Assembly (NCBI RefSeq): GCF_015277775.1
Contig: NZ_CP063849.1
Location: 6,711,501 to 6,775,500 of the forward strand
Direction of reading: 5' to 3'
Source of the DNA: Paludibaculum fermentans
GTDB lineage: Bacteria; Acidobacteriota; Terriglobia; Bryobacterales; Bryobacteraceae
Length of the DNA: 64,000 bases
The position numbers and the translations under genes were made by a program. Shown here in pieces: positions 38,179-47,971 of the stretch; the first letter of the stretch is position 1; each line of letters starts with the position of its first letter. The notes under the pieces are model-generated. The model saw only the letters and a list, made by a program, of their open reading frames with translations. It was not told where the DNA came from and made no database searches.

Positions 38179-39192
38179 TTAGCGCGTCGCGGGTTTCAGC
38201 GCGTAGCTGGAAAGCACCTTCATGTAGTTCGCGCGTTCGAAGGCCGCTGGTTCGGCCACCGACTGGGAACTCATCGAACCTCTCATCTGGCCGATGGATT
38301 CATACTCGTGCTCTTCCATCCAGTCGAGCAGGTCTTCTTCCACCTTCTCCAGGTACGGAATACCGTGACGCAGCAGCGCCGAAGTCATCATGGTGCAGCG
38401 TGCGCCGGCCATGACACCCTTCACCGCATCTTCCGCCGTGTGTACGCCACCCGTGATCGCCAGGTCCGGACGGATCCGGTTGTACAGCAGCGCGGTCCAG
38501 TGCAGACGCAGGCGTAACTCCTGCGAATCGCTCAGCATCAGGTTCGGAACCACTTCCAGGGCTTCCAGGTCGAAGTCCGGTTGATAGAAGCGATTGAACA
38601 GCACCAGGCCGTCGGCGCCCGCCGCATCCAGGCGTGTAGCCAGGTGGGCGAAGGCCGTGAAGAACGGTCCAAGCTTGACGGCTACAGGGATGCGCACACT
38701 GGCCTTCACATGGCTCACCAGGTCGAAGTACATCTCTTCCACTTTGCCGGACGGCATTTCGAGCTCGGTCGGCAGGTAGTAGATGTTCAGTTCGATGGCG
38801 TCGGCCCCGGCCTGTTCCATCATCTGTGCGTACCGGATCCACCCGCCCGTCGAGACGCCGTTCAGGCTCCCGATCACCGGGATGTCCACCGATTCCTTCG
38901 CCTTCCGCAGATGGTTCAGGTACGGCTCCGGTCCGAAATTGTAGGAGGTCATCTCCGGGAAGTAGCTGACGGCCTCGCCGTAGCTATCGGAGGTCTCCGT
39001 GAGGAAGCGGTCGAGTTCGCCGCTCTCCACCTGGATCTGCTCCTCAAACAGCGAGTGCAGCACCACGGCCGAAGCGCCTGAGTCTTCCAGCCGGAGAATA
39101 TTGCCGATGTCCTTGCAGAATGGCGAGGATGACGCCACTAAGGGTGAGCGGAGCTTGAGTCCGAGGTATCCGGTGCTGAGGTCAATTGACAT
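38179..39192 (-). CDS. Dihydroorotate-dehydrogenase-like protein
   Basis: A 337-residue (beta/alpha)8 FMN-type protein related to class 1 dihydroorotate dehydrogenases. N-terminal [20 protein letters not shown] and C-terminal [20 protein letters not shown] are family-typical FMN-binding regions. The catalytic loop, normally NxSCPN or NxSSPN with the Cys/Ser base, reads [11 protein letters not shown] here, so orotate chemistry is unlikely. It starts 3 bp after nifJ with GGAGGG upstream. DHOD-like genes of this kind commonly sit beside pyruvate:ferredoxin oxidoreductase, which hints at an electron-transfer partner role. No pyr genes nearby. Confidence 0.8.
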   Translation of the reverse strand: MSIDLSTGYLGLKLRSPLVASSSPFCKDIGNILRLEDSGASAVVLHSLFEEQIQVESGELDRFLTETSDSYGEAVSYFPEMTSYNFGPEPYLNHLRKAKESVDIPVIGSLNGVSTGGWIRYAQMMEQAGADAIELNIYYLPTELEMPSGKVEEMYFDLVSHVKASVRIPVAVKLGPFFTAFAHLATRLDAAGADGLVLFNRFYQPDFDLEALEVVPNLMLSDSQELRLRLHWTALLYNRIRPDLAITGGVHTAEDAVKGVMAGARCTMMTSALLRHGIPYLEKVEEDLLDWMEEHEYESIGQMRGSMSSQSVAEPAAFERANYMKVLSSYALKPATR

Positions 39193-39195
39193 GGC

Positions 39196-42100
39196 TTACT
39201 TCCCTCCTTCGGTGGTCTTGGTCTCCGCGCCCGGCATGGCCGCCATCTGTTCGTAGATGCGCCAGCGGTTCATGACGTCGGCCTGCGCCTCGGCCAGGAG
39301 ACGGCGGGCGTCATCCGGCTTCGAATGGACGAGCATCGTGTAGCGGGTCTCGTTGTAGATGTACTTGTCGAGCGGCAGGGACGGAGCCTTGCAGTCGAGG
39401 ACGAACGGATTCTTGCCATCCAGCGCCAGCGCCGGGTTGTACCGGAACATGGGCCAGTGACCGGTCTGCACAGCCAGTTTCTGCTGTTCCAGGCCGAACT
39501 TCAGGTCATAGCCGTGAGCAATGCAGTGGCTGTAGGCGATGATGATCGACGGACCATCCCACTTCTCGGCCTCGATAAAGGCCTTCACCGTCTGCATGTC
39601 GCTGGAGCCCATCGCCACCCGCGCCACATAGCAGTTGCCGTAAGCCACCGCCATCATGGCCAGGTCTTTCTTGCCCGACGGCTTGCCGCCGGCTGCGAAC
39701 TTCGCCACCGCGCCGCGCGGCGTCGACTTGGAGCACTGTCCGCCCGTGTTCGAGTAGACTTCCGTGTCCAGCACCAGGATGTTCACGTTCTTGCCGGAGG
39801 CCAGCACGTGATCCAGTCCGCCGTAGCCGATGTCGTAGGCCCAGCCGTCGCCGCCCAGGATCCAGACGCTCTTCTTGACCAGCGCATCCGCCACGCCCAG
39901 CAGGTCGCGCAGTGCGTTGCCGCTGCCGTTCGCACCGGCGCTCAACAGCTCCTGCACCCGGCCTTTCAGGGCGAGTACGCGTTCGCGCTGGGCGAAGATG
40001 CCGGCTTCCGTCGCTTGATCGGCTTCCAGCAGCTCCTTCACCAGGTTCTCACCCAGCTTCACGGCGAAGCGGTTCACCAGTTCCTTGGCGTAGATGACCT
40101 GTTGGTCCACCGCCATCCGCATACCCAGGCCAAACTCGGCGTTGTCTTCGAACAGCGAGTTTGACCAGGCCGGACCGCGGCCCTCGTTGTTGAACGTGTA
40201 AGGCGTGGTCGGCAGGTTGCCGCCGTAGATCGACGAGCAGCCCGTCGCGTTCGCAATCATCGTACGGTCGCCGAACAACTGTGTCAGCAGCTTGACGTAA
40301 GGCGTCTCGCCGCAGCCTGAGCAGGCGCCCGAGAATTCGAACAGGGGCTGGAAGATCTGCAGATCCTTCACCTGGCCCTGGCTCAGCTTCGTGCGATCGA
40401 ACTCGGGCAGGCCCAGGAAGAAGTCCCAGCTCGCCGCCTCGGACTCGCGCAGCGCGGGCTGTGCCGTCATGTTGATGGCGCGGTGCTTCACTTCCGTCTT
40501 CGACTTCGCCGGGCAGGCTTCCACGCAGAGGCCGCAACCCGTGCAGTCTTCCGGAGCAACCTGCAGCGTATAACCAGACTCCTTGTAGTCTTTCCAGCGT
40601 GCCGGAACCGACTTGAAGGTCGACGGTGCGCCTTCCAGGGCCGATTTGTCGTAGATCTTGGCTCGGATCGTGGCGTGGGGGCAAACCAGGACGCACTTGC
40701 CGCACTGGATACAGAGGTTCTCGTCCCACACCGGGATCTCGAGAGCGATGTTGCGCTTTTCCCACTGCGCCGTGCCGCTGGGGTAGGTGCCGTCAATCGG
40801 CATCGCCGACACCGGCAGGCTGTCGCCATCGCCCGAAATCATCATGCCCAGCACATCGCGGACAAACTCGGGCGCCTGCGAAGGCACCGAAGGCCGCAGC
40901 ATCTGCGTGCTGGAGATCTCGGCCGGAACTTCCACCTGGTGCAGGTTGGCCAGCGACTGGTCGACGGCCGCGAAGTTCTTCTGGACTACCGACTCGCCGC
41001 GCTTGCCGTAGGTCTTGACGATCGCCTTCTTGATCTGTGCAATCGCCTCTTCGCGCGGCAGCACGCCGCTGATGGCGAAGAAGCAGGTCTGCATCACGGT
41101 GTTGATGCGCGATCCCATGCCCGTGGCCTTCGCCACTTCATAGGCATCAATCACATAGAACTTGATCTTCTTCTCAATGATGTCCTTCTGGACGGGACGC
41201 GGCAGCAGTCCCCAGATCTCCAACGCCCCCACCGGAGCGTTCAGCAGGAACGTGGCGCCCGGCTCCGCCCACTTCAGCATGTCCAGCCGCTCAAGGAACG
41301 AGAACTGGTGGCAGGCGATGAAGTTGGCGCGCGAAATCAGGTATGTGCTGCGGATCGGCCGCGGCCCAAACCGCAGGTGCGACACCGTGATTGAACCCGA
41401 CTTCTTCGAGTCGTATACGAAGTAGCCCTGCGCGTAGTTGTCCGTGTCTTCGCCGATGATCTTGACGCTGTTCTTGTTCGCGCCCACCGTGCCGTCGGCG
41501 CCCAGTCCGTAGAACAGGGCCCGAACCGTCTTGGGGTCTTCGGTCGAGAACTCAGTGTCGTATTCCAGCGAATTGTTCGAAACGTCGTCCTTGATGCCCA
41601 GCACGAAGTGGTTGATCGACTTCGCCTTGCCGCCTTCGTCGAAGGCCGCTTTGACCATCGCCGGCGTGAACTCTTTCGACGACAGGCCGTAGCGCCCGCC
41701 AATCACCTTCGGCATCGTTGCGAATGGCAGCGTGCCGGCCGCCTGGGCCTCGCTCAGGGCAGTGATGACATCGAGATACAGCGGCTCGCCAGGGCCGCCC
41801 GGTTCCTTCGTGCGGTCGAGCACCGTGATCGACTTCGTCGTCGCGGGCAGGGCTGCCAGGAAGTGCTCCATCGAGAATGGCCGGTAGAGCCGGACCTTCA
41901 GGATGCCCACCTTCTCGCCGCGCTTCACCAGTTCTTCCACTGTCTCGTGGGCCGCCTCGGCGCCGGATCCCATCAGGATCACAACGCGCTCGGCGTCCGG
42001 TGCGCCTTCATATTCGAACAGCTTGTACTTGCGGCCGACCACCTCGGCGAAGCGGTCCATCGCCTTCTGCACGATGGCCGGCGTCGCCACGTAGTACGGA

Positions 42101-42798
42101 TTCACCGTCTCGCGAGCCTGGAAGTAGACGTCAGGATTCTGGGCCGTGCCGCGGATGACCGGCCGGTCAGGCGACAAAGCGCGCGCGCGGTGGGCCTGGA
42201 TCAGGTTCGACGGCAGCATCGCCTTCATGTCGTCGACCGTCAGTTGCTCCACCTTTGCCACTTCGTGCGAGGTGCGGAAACCGTCAAAGAAGTGGATGAA
42301 CGGGATGCGCGATTCCAGCGTCGCCGCTTGGGCAACCAACGCCATGTCCATTACTTCCTGCACCGAGTTGGCCGCCAGCATGGCCCAACCAGTGGCGCGG
42401 ACGCTCATCACGTCCTGATGGTCGCCAAAGATCGAGAGGCCCTGCGCTGCCAGGCTGCGCGCCGCAACATGCATGACCGTCGAGGTGAGCTCACCCGCGA
42501 TCTTGTACATGTTCGGGATCATGAGCAGCAGGCCTTGCGACGAGGTAAACGTCGTCGTCAGAGCACCACCTTGCAGAGCGCCATGCACCGCGCCCGACGC
42601 GCCGCCTTCACTCTGCATCTCAATAACTGTGGGGACGGCGCCCCAAATGTTGGGCTTGCCTTCCGATGACCATTGATCCGACCATTCGCCCATCGGCGAA
42701 GAGGGCGTAATCGGATAAATGGCGATAACTTCGTTTGTTTTGTGCGCGACGTACGCGGCCGCTTCGTTCCCGTCCAGGGTAACTTTGATTCTGGGCAT
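39196..42798 (-). CDS. nifJ: Pyruvate:ferredoxin (flavodoxin) oxidoreductase
   Basis: A 1200-residue single-chain PFOR, full family length. It oxidises pyruvate with CoA to acetyl-CoA and CO2, reducing ferredoxin or flavodoxin. It starts VTLDGNEAAAYVAHKTNEVIAIYPIT (domain I). Two 4Fe-4S motifs are CIQCGKCVLVCP and CTGCGLCVEACP, and an additional cluster Cys is in SGACSGCGET. TPP binding is at GGDGWAYDIGYGG and VYSNTGGQCSKSTPRG. It indicates anaerobic or facultative carbon metabolism. Divergent from the POTRA-HEAT gene; 263 bp between them hold the promoters. Confidence 0.97.
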   Translation of the reverse strand: MPRIKVTLDGNEAAAYVAHKTNEVIAIYPITPSSPMGEWSDQWSSEGKPNIWGAVPTVIEMQSEGGASGAVHGALQGGALTTTFTSSQGLLLMIPNMYKIAGELTSTVMHVAARSLAAQGLSIFGDHQDVMSVRATGWAMLAANSVQEVMDMALVAQAATLESRIPFIHFFDGFRTSHEVAKVEQLTVDDMKAMLPSNLIQAHRARALSPDRPVIRGTAQNPDVYFQARETVNPYYVATPAIVQKAMDRFAEVVGRKYKLFEYEGAPDAERVVILMGSGAEAAHETVEELVKRGEKVGILKVRLYRPFSMEHFLAALPATTKSITVLDRTKEPGGPGEPLYLDVITALSEAQAAGTLPFATMPKVIGGRYGLSSKEFTPAMVKAAFDEGGKAKSINHFVLGIKDDVSNNSLEYDTEFSTEDPKTVRALFYGLGADGTVGANKNSVKIIGEDTDNYAQGYFVYDSKKSGSITVSHLRFGPRPIRSTYLISRANFIACHQFSFLERLDMLKWAEPGATFLLNAPVGALEIWGLLPRPVQKDIIEKKIKFYVIDAYEVAKATGMGSRINTVMQTCFFAISGVLPREEAIAQIKKAIVKTYGKRGESVVQKNFAAVDQSLANLHQVEVPAEISSTQMLRPSVPSQAPEFVRDVLGMMISGDGDSLPVSAMPIDGTYPSGTAQWEKRNIALEIPVWDENLCIQCGKCVLVCPHATIRAKIYDKSALEGAPSTFKSVPARWKDYKESGYTLQVAPEDCTGCGLCVEACPAKSKTEVKHRAINMTAQPALRESEAASWDFFLGLPEFDRTKLSQGQVKDLQIFQPLFEFSGACSGCGETPYVKLLTQLFGDRTMIANATGCSSIYGGNLPTTPYTFNNEGRGPAWSNSLFEDNAEFGLGMRMAVDQQVIYAKELVNRFAVKLGENLVKELLEADQATEAGIFAQRERVLALKGRVQELLSAGANGSGNALRDLLGVADALVKKSVWILGGDGWAYDIGYGGLDHVLASGKNVNILVLDTEVYSNTGGQCSKSTPRGAVAKFAAGGKPSGKKDLAMMAVAYGNCYVARVAMGSSDMQTVKAFIEAEKWDGPSIIIAYSHCIAHGYDLKFGLEQQKLAVQTGHWPMFRYNPALALDGKNPFVLDCKAPSLPLDKYIYNETRYTMLVHSKPDDARRLLAEAQADVMNRWRIYEQMAAMPGAETKTTEGGK

Positions 42799-43061
42799 GG
42801 TTGGTGAACTCGCAGTGGATCAAGTGCATGCCGGGGGCCAATAGGAGTAACGGAGACTGAGATCTCTAAATATTGATTCTGCTAGGCTTGTTTTTGTTGG
42901 TCCTTGCATAAGGAATCATGATAGTGGGGCAGATCACCCAGCTGTCCCAAGTTTCTACAGCCGTCCCATTCGTCCGTGCTGCATTTCACCCACCCGCCAC
43001 TGCAGGCCTTTCTCACATTCCTGCGAAACTTCTGGGCTCCAGAATCTGTCTTTACTTACTG

Positions 43062-44072
43062 ATGCTTCATTTCCGGACCGTCGTGCTGGCCTTGACCGCC
43101 TGGACGCTCGCTCTGCCGGCCCAGCCGCGGATCGGGCAGATCGAGATCTACGGCACGCGCAAAATTCCACAGGACAAGATTCGCAAGGCCCTCGGGTTAT
43201 CCCCCGGTGACCCCCTCACCAAGCCGAAAGGGGAGATCGAGGACACTCTCGAGTCCATCGACGGAGTCGTACAGGCCCAGGTCGAAGCCTTCTGCTGCGA
43301 ACAGGGCAAACCTATCCTCTATGTCGGGATCCTGGAGCGCGGCGCGCGAAACGTCCAATACCGGTCCTTCCCCGACCAGGACTTAGCCCTGCCCGACGAA
43401 GTCACCCGCGCTTACGCCGTCTTCACCACCGCCCTGGAACGCGCCTCGGCCGAAGGCGATCTCAAGGAGGACCTCTCCAACGGCTACTCCATCATGCAGA
43501 ACCCGGCCTGTCAGGCCGCCCAGGCGAAGTTCGTCGACCTCGCCGAGAAGCATCTGGTGGTCCTCCGCAACATTCTAAAGAACGCGCGCAACTCCGAAGC
43601 CCGCGCCATCGCCGCCTACGTCATCGGCTACGCGCCCGACAAAGCCGCTGTCATCGGCGATGTCCAACTCGCCATGCAGGATCCGGACGGCGGCGTCCGC
43701 GCCAATGCCGCGCGAACTATTAGAGGCTTTGCTTTCTATAGCTTCGCTCGTCCGAACGCCAATCTGAAGGTGCAGGCCACCTGGTTCGTGGAACTCGCCA
43801 ATTCCATTGAGCTCGGCGACCGCCTCGAGGCCGCCAAGGGCTTGCTGCTCTTCACCGAGAAGCGCGACGAGACCGTCCTCGCCAACATCCGCGACCGCGC
43901 CATGCCCTCCCTGCTGGAAATGGCCCACTGGCAATACCTCGCACATGCCTTGCCTGCGTTCCTCGTCGTCGGCCGGGTTTCCGGTCTCACCGACGAAGAA
44001 CTCGAAAAGGCCTGGTCGGACGGCGATCGCGACAAGATCCTCAAGTCCATCGAGAAACCGGCGAAGAAGTAA
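43062..44072 (+). CDS. POTRA-like domain plus HEAT-repeat secreted protein
   Basis: A 336-residue protein. The ATG at 43062 begins a signal peptide ([20 protein letters not shown]); an in-frame ATG at 42918 would add an unlikely 48 residues. Residues about 25-85 read [24 protein letters not shown] and GDPLT, a POTRA-like beta-alpha module as in BamA/FtsQ. After that come HEAT-like helices ([37 protein letters not shown]). The pairing suggests a periplasmic adaptor at a membrane complex. Function unknown. It ends 91 bp before cysD. Confidence 0.68.
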   Translation: MLHFRTVVLALTAWTLALPAQPRIGQIEIYGTRKIPQDKIRKALGLSPGDPLTKPKGEIEDTLESIDGVVQAQVEAFCCEQGKPILYVGILERGARNVQYRSFPDQDLALPDEVTRAYAVFTTALERASAEGDLKEDLSNGYSIMQNPACQAAQAKFVDLAEKHLVVLRNILKNARNSEARAIAAYVIGYAPDKAAVIGDVQLAMQDPDGGVRANAARTIRGFAFYSFARPNANLKVQATWFVELANSIELGDRLEAAKGLLLFTEKRDETVLANIRDRAMPSLLEMAHWQYLAHALPAFLVVGRVSGLTDEELEKAWSDGDRDKILKSIEKPAKK

Positions 44073-44134
44073 TCACCCCTTCGCCATTCTTCTTTTTAAC
44101 AATCTAGATATTCTTGCTAGAGATTATGCAGATA

Positions 44135-44160
44135 GGGTACGCTATCCACATAGCGTACCC
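44135..44160. promoter_or_regulatory. Perfect 11-bp inverted repeat abutting the cysD start
   Basis: GGGTACGCTAT (44135-44145), 4-nt spacer CCAC, ATAGCGTACCC (44150-44160). The ATG is at 44164 and no Shine-Dalgarno is visible. It may be an operator for a sulfur regulator; as RNA it would form a strong hairpin that hides the ribosome site. The right arm contains TAGCGT, 7 nt before the ATG, like the -10-type hexamers of other genes here. Confidence 0.6.
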
Positions 44161-44163
44161 AGA

Positions 44164-45069
44164 ATGACAGTTCCCGTCCTATCGCACCTCCGCGCATTGG
44201 AAGCCGAAAGCATCCACATCCTGCGCGAAACCGCGTCGCAGTTCCGCAAGCCGGTCCTGCTTTACTCCATTGGGAAGGACAGCTCCTGTCTGGTCCATCT
44301 GGCTCGCAAAGCATTCTTTCCCGGGAAGATCCCATTCCCACTCCTGCACATAGACACGACCTACGAATACCCGGAGATGATCGAGTTCCGCGATCGTTTT
44401 ACGAAGGAGATCGGGGCCGACCTGCGCGTCTACACCAATGACAAGGCTATCCAGGAGGGTGCCAATCCCTACGACCTGGGGACCGCCAAGTGCTGCCACC
44501 TGCTGCGCACCCGCGGCCTGGTCGAGGGACTCCAGGAAGGCGGTTACGATGCCGCCATCGGGGGCGCCCGCCGCGACGAGGAAAAGTCCCGCGCCAAGGA
44601 ACGCGTGTTCAGCTTCCGCGACCGCGAAGGCCGCTGGGATCCCCGCAATCAGCGCCCGGAACTGTGGAATCTCTACAATGGCAAGGTGGATCCGGGTGAA
44701 TCCATTCGCGTCTTTCCCCTCTCTAACTGGACGGAAATGGATATTTGGCGCTACATCGAGCTGGAAGCCATCCCGATCGTGCCGCTCTACTTCGCCCAGC
44801 CGCGCCAGGTAGTCCTGCGCGGACCGACAGTCATTCCCCTGGAAACAAACGTCAAACTGCTGCCCGGCGAGCAGCCCCAGACGGTCACCTGCCGCATGCG
44901 TTCCCTGGGCTGCACACCGTGCAGCGGCGCCATCCGGTCTGAAGCCGACACCATCGGCAAGATCATCGACGAACTCGCCGCCTTTCGCCGCAGCGAACGC
45001 GAAAACCGTGTGATCGACCACGACCAGGACGGCTCCATGGAAATCAAGAAGCGGGAGGGCTACTTCTAA
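44164..45069 (+). CDS. cysD: Sulfate adenylyltransferase subunit 2
   Basis: CysD makes adenylyl sulfate (APS) from ATP and sulfate, driven by the GTPase CysN. The 301-residue product has THE PP-loop [21 protein letters not shown] (residues 34-54, with SIGKDSS), [29 protein letters not shown] and the C-terminal [12 protein letters not shown]. Length and motifs match E. coli CysD. I chose the ATG at 44164 because the family N-terminus ([17 protein letters not shown]) follows at once. cysN starts directly after the stop, then APS reductase and a permease. Likely controlled by the inverted repeat that abuts the start. Confidence 0.95.
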   Translation: MTVPVLSHLRALEAESIHILRETASQFRKPVLLYSIGKDSSCLVHLARKAFFPGKIPFPLLHIDTTYEYPEMIEFRDRFTKEIGADLRVYTNDKAIQEGANPYDLGTAKCCHLLRTRGLVEGLQEGGYDAAIGGARRDEEKSRAKERVFSFRDREGRWDPRNQRPELWNLYNGKVDPGESIRVFPLSNWTEMDIWRYIELEAIPIVPLYFAQPRQVVLRGPTVIPLETNVKLLPGEQPQTVTCRMRSLGCTPCSGAIRSEADTIGKIIDELAAFRRSERENRVIDHDQDGSMEIKKREGYF

Positions 45070-46470
45070 ATGGCCGCGCTCACCGACAACAGGACCATTG
45101 CGCTCACCCACTTCACGGTCAGCAATCGCGACGAAAAGCCGCTGCTGCGCATCTCCACAGCCGGCAGCGTGGATGACGGCAAAAGCACCCTCATCGGCCG
45201 CCTTCTCTTTGATACGAAGACGGTTTGGGAAGACAACCTCGAAGAGATCAGCAAGAGCAAGGTGAACCGCGCCAGCCACGGGCTGGACCTCTCCCTGCTC
45301 ACCGACGGCCTGCGCGCCGAGCGCGAGCAGGGCATCACCATCGACGTCGCCTACCGCTACTTCTCTACCCCCAAGCGCCAGTTCATCGTCGCCGACACGC
45401 CCGGCCACGAGCAGTACACGCGCAACATGGCCACCGGCGCCTCCACCTGCGACCTGGCCATCATCCTGCTCGACGCCCGCAAAGGCGTCCTGGAGCAGTC
45501 GCGCCGCCATTCGCGCATCGCCTGGCTCCTCGGAGTCCGCCATCTGGTCTTTGCCGTCAACAAGATGGACCTCGTCGACTTCAGCCATGAGGTCTTCGAC
45601 GATATCCGCGCCCACGCCACCCACCTGCTGTCCGGCATGGACGGCGTGATCGCCGACTTCATCCCGCTCAGCGCTCTCGATGGCGACAACGTCGTCACTC
45701 GCAGCGAACGCACCTCCTGGTACAAGGGGCCCAGCCTGCTCGAGCTTCTCGAAACGGTCGATCCGCCCCATGTGGCGGCCGCTCTGCCCTTCCGCATGAG
45801 CGTACAGATGGTCATCCGGCCCCACCTCGATTTCCGCGGCTATGCCGGCCAGTTGGCCAGCGGTTGGATCCGCGTCGGTGACCCCATCGTCGCCCTGCCC
45901 AGCGGCAAGAGCAGCCGGGTCAAGCGCATCGTCACTTTCGACGGCGATCTGACTGAGGCATTTGCCCCTATGTCGATCACCCTGGAACTGGAAGACGAGC
46001 TCGACATCGCCCGCGGCGACCTGCTTGCCTCGCCTGCCACGGCACCCAAGGTGGCCCGCCGCCTCCGCACCACCCTGGTCTGGATGAGCGAGGTGCCGCT
46101 CGACAAACAAAAGACTTATTTGCTCCAGCACGGCACTCGCGTGGTGCCTGCCCGCCTGAACGGGGAAGCGCTGGCTTTGAACGGCATCGGTCCGGTGGAA
46201 GTGGAAACTGCGGAACTGCTGCCTTACGACACCTACCGCGAAAACCGCTCCACCGGCGGCTTCATCCTCATCGACACCATCTCGAATCTCACGCTCGCCT
46301 CCGGGCTGATCGAGGGCGAGGTGCGCGAAGAGGAAGAAACCCTGGAGAGCTTCTCCGACGCACCCTTCACGCCGGCCGAGCGCCGCAAGCTCCGCGCCCT
46401 GCTGGCCCACATGAAGCGCTTTGGCTTCAGCTTCGACCACGAGGATTTCGAACTGGGAGAGGGCATCTGA
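45070..46470 (+). CDS. cysN: Sulfate adenylyltransferase subunit 1 (GTPase)
   Basis: CysN is the EF-Tu-like GTPase that powers CysD. The 466-residue product has the P-loop GSVDDGKST (32-40), switch II DTPGHEQYTRNM, NKMD, and the C-terminal beta-barrel domains. There is no CysC (APS kinase) extension; the protein ends at HEDFELGEGI. So the pathway goes through APS directly, which agrees with the APS-reductase-type CysH that follows. It starts immediately after the cysD stop. Confidence 0.95.
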   Translation: MAALTDNRTIALTHFTVSNRDEKPLLRISTAGSVDDGKSTLIGRLLFDTKTVWEDNLEEISKSKVNRASHGLDLSLLTDGLRAEREQGITIDVAYRYFSTPKRQFIVADTPGHEQYTRNMATGASTCDLAIILLDARKGVLEQSRRHSRIAWLLGVRHLVFAVNKMDLVDFSHEVFDDIRAHATHLLSGMDGVIADFIPLSALDGDNVVTRSERTSWYKGPSLLELLETVDPPHVAAALPFRMSVQMVIRPHLDFRGYAGQLASGWIRVGDPIVALPSGKSSRVKRIVTFDGDLTEAFAPMSITLELEDELDIARGDLLASPATAPKVARRLRTTLVWMSEVPLDKQKTYLLQHGTRVVPARLNGEALALNGIGPVEVETAELLPYDTYRENRSTGGFILIDTISNLTLASGLIEGEVREEEETLESFSDAPFTPAERRKLRALLAHMKRFGFSFDHEDFELGEGI

Positions 46471-46472
46471 TC

Positions 46473-47144
46473 ATGCGCGATCCGTTGACGCAAGCTACGG
46501 CAGTCATTGAACATGCGCTCAGCCAGGGCGGCCGGCCCGGCTTCACCTGCAGCTTTCAGGCGGAAGATGTCGCCGTACTTCACCTGCTGCGGCAGCAGAG
46601 CCCAAACGTGCCGGTGATGTTCCTGGAGACCGGCTACCACTTCGCCGAAGTGATCGAATATCGCGACAGGCTGGCCGGGGAATGGGGCTTGAACCTCGTC
46701 AACCTCGAGGCTAAACAGAGCGTCGCCGGCCAGGAATCGCAGTTCGGCATTCTCAACCAGACCGACCCGGCCCGCTGCTGCCACCTGCGCAAAGTGGAGC
46801 CGCTCATCGCCGGCTTAACCGATGTGGATGTGTGGTTTACGGGCCTGCGCCGCGAACAGAGCCCCACCCGGGCCAACCTCCAGCCGGAAGAGCAGCATCG
46901 CTTCCCCACGGGACTGACCCTCAAAAAAGTAAGCCCCATCTACGACTGGACCAACGCCGAAGTCTTTGCCTACCTTGCGGCTAACGACATTCCAGTACTT
47001 TCCTTGTATGATCAGGGCTACACCAGCATCGGCTGCGAGCCCTGCACCGCCAAACCCGAGCCCGGGGAACACGCCCGAGCCGGCCGCTGGGGTGGCCGCA
47101 AGTTGGAATGTGGTCTGCACACCGTAACCGTCAAGGAAGCATGA
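46473..47144 (+). CDS. cysH: Assimilatory adenylyl-sulfate (APS) reductase
   Basis: Reduces APS to sulfite with thioredoxin. The 223-residue product carries the two Cys pairs that bind a 4Fe-4S cluster, Cys102-Cys103 (RCCHLRK) and Cys188-x2-Cys191 (GCEPCT). These mark the APS-specific type rather than the PAPS reductase. The catalytic Cys213 is in ECGLH near the C-terminus. It starts 2 bp after cysN. No sulfite reductase is in the window, so the last step is elsewhere. Confidence 0.93.
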   Translation: MRDPLTQATAVIEHALSQGGRPGFTCSFQAEDVAVLHLLRQQSPNVPVMFLETGYHFAEVIEYRDRLAGEWGLNLVNLEAKQSVAGQESQFGILNQTDPARCCHLRKVEPLIAGLTDVDVWFTGLRREQSPTRANLQPEEQHRFPTGLTLKKVSPIYDWTNAEVFAYLAANDIPVLSLYDQGYTSIGCEPCTAKPEPGEHARAGRWGGRKLECGLHTVTVKEA

Positions 47145-47145
47145 G

Positions 47146-47907
47146 ATGGAAGCGCTGCTGGGCTTCGGTATCGCGCTGGTAGTGGGCCTTACCGGTATGG
47201 GCGGCGGGCCTTTGGCTGCTCCGTTGCTCATGCTCGTCCTGGGTGTGCCCACGACCGAAGCCGTTGGCACATCTCTTCTGTTTGTAACGATTACCAAGTC
47301 GGCTGCGGCGCTGGTCTACTGGTCGCGCGGCCACGTCGACTGGCCCAACCTGCGCCGGCTGCTGTACGGCGGTTTGCCGGGCGTCTTCATCGGCTCCATC
47401 CTGCTGCAGCGCATGAGCAAGCACGCCAGCCTGCAGCCCGTGGTGCTCACCGTCATCGGCTTCATCATCGCCGTGATGGCGCTGCTCAGCCTCTACAAGG
47501 CATTTCGCAAGACGGAGATCGAAGACCGGGTCGACAAGCCCGGTGCGCTGCCCTGGGCCGCCTTCCCCATCGGCTTGGAAGTCGGCTTCTCCTCGGCCGG
47601 CGCCGGCGCCCTGACCAGCCTTTCTCTACTGCAGTTTACGCGCCTGACGCCGGCTCGCATCGTGGGCACGGATCTGGTCTTTGGCCTCTCCATCGCCGCC
47701 CTGGGCGGTGGCATCCAGTTCATCTCCGGCAACGTCAATCAACACCTCCTGCTGGTCCTCTCCTCCGGCGGCGTCTTCGGAGCTCTTTGCGGAGCCTGGC
47801 TCGGCACCAGAATCCCGGCTCGCGCGCTGCGCCTCGCCCTCTCCGCCATCATGATCATCCTGGGACAACAACTGCTGTGGAAGGGCATCACGGCCCTCGC
47901 CCGCTAG
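47146..47907 (+). CDS. TauE/SafE-family permease
   Basis: A 253-residue protein with about eight membrane helices. The family hallmark appears twice, as GLTGMGGGPLAAPLLM near 15-30 and VGFSSAGAGALTSLSLL near 145. It starts one base after the cysH stop. Family members export sulfite or sulfoacetate or import sulfate/sulfonates. Being last in the cysDNH transcript, it most likely moves sulfate in or relieves sulfite; I cannot tell which. No other sulfate uptake system is in the window. Confidence 0.85.
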   Translation: MEALLGFGIALVVGLTGMGGGPLAAPLLMLVLGVPTTEAVGTSLLFVTITKSAAALVYWSRGHVDWPNLRRLLYGGLPGVFIGSILLQRMSKHASLQPVVLTVIGFIIAVMALLSLYKAFRKTEIEDRVDKPGALPWAAFPIGLEVGFSSAGAGALTSLSLLQFTRLTPARIVGTDLVFGLSIAALGGGIQFISGNVNQHLLLVLSSGGVFGALCGAWLGTRIPARALRLALSAIMIILGQQLLWKGITALAR

Positions 47908-47971
47908 TCCGGCCTGTATTTCCAACGCGTCCGCCCCGCGCGTGGCATCCTACTCATTAGGAATCGTCCGC

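Noticed and set aside
44179-46440. Open frame of 753 codons opposite cysD and cysN
   Set aside because: cysD and cysN are certain genes with all motifs; this frame is compositionally a shadow.
47908-47971. GC-rich self-complementary bases between the permease and the ABC ATPase gene
   Set aside because: No stem longer than a few base pairs could be made; not reported as a terminator.
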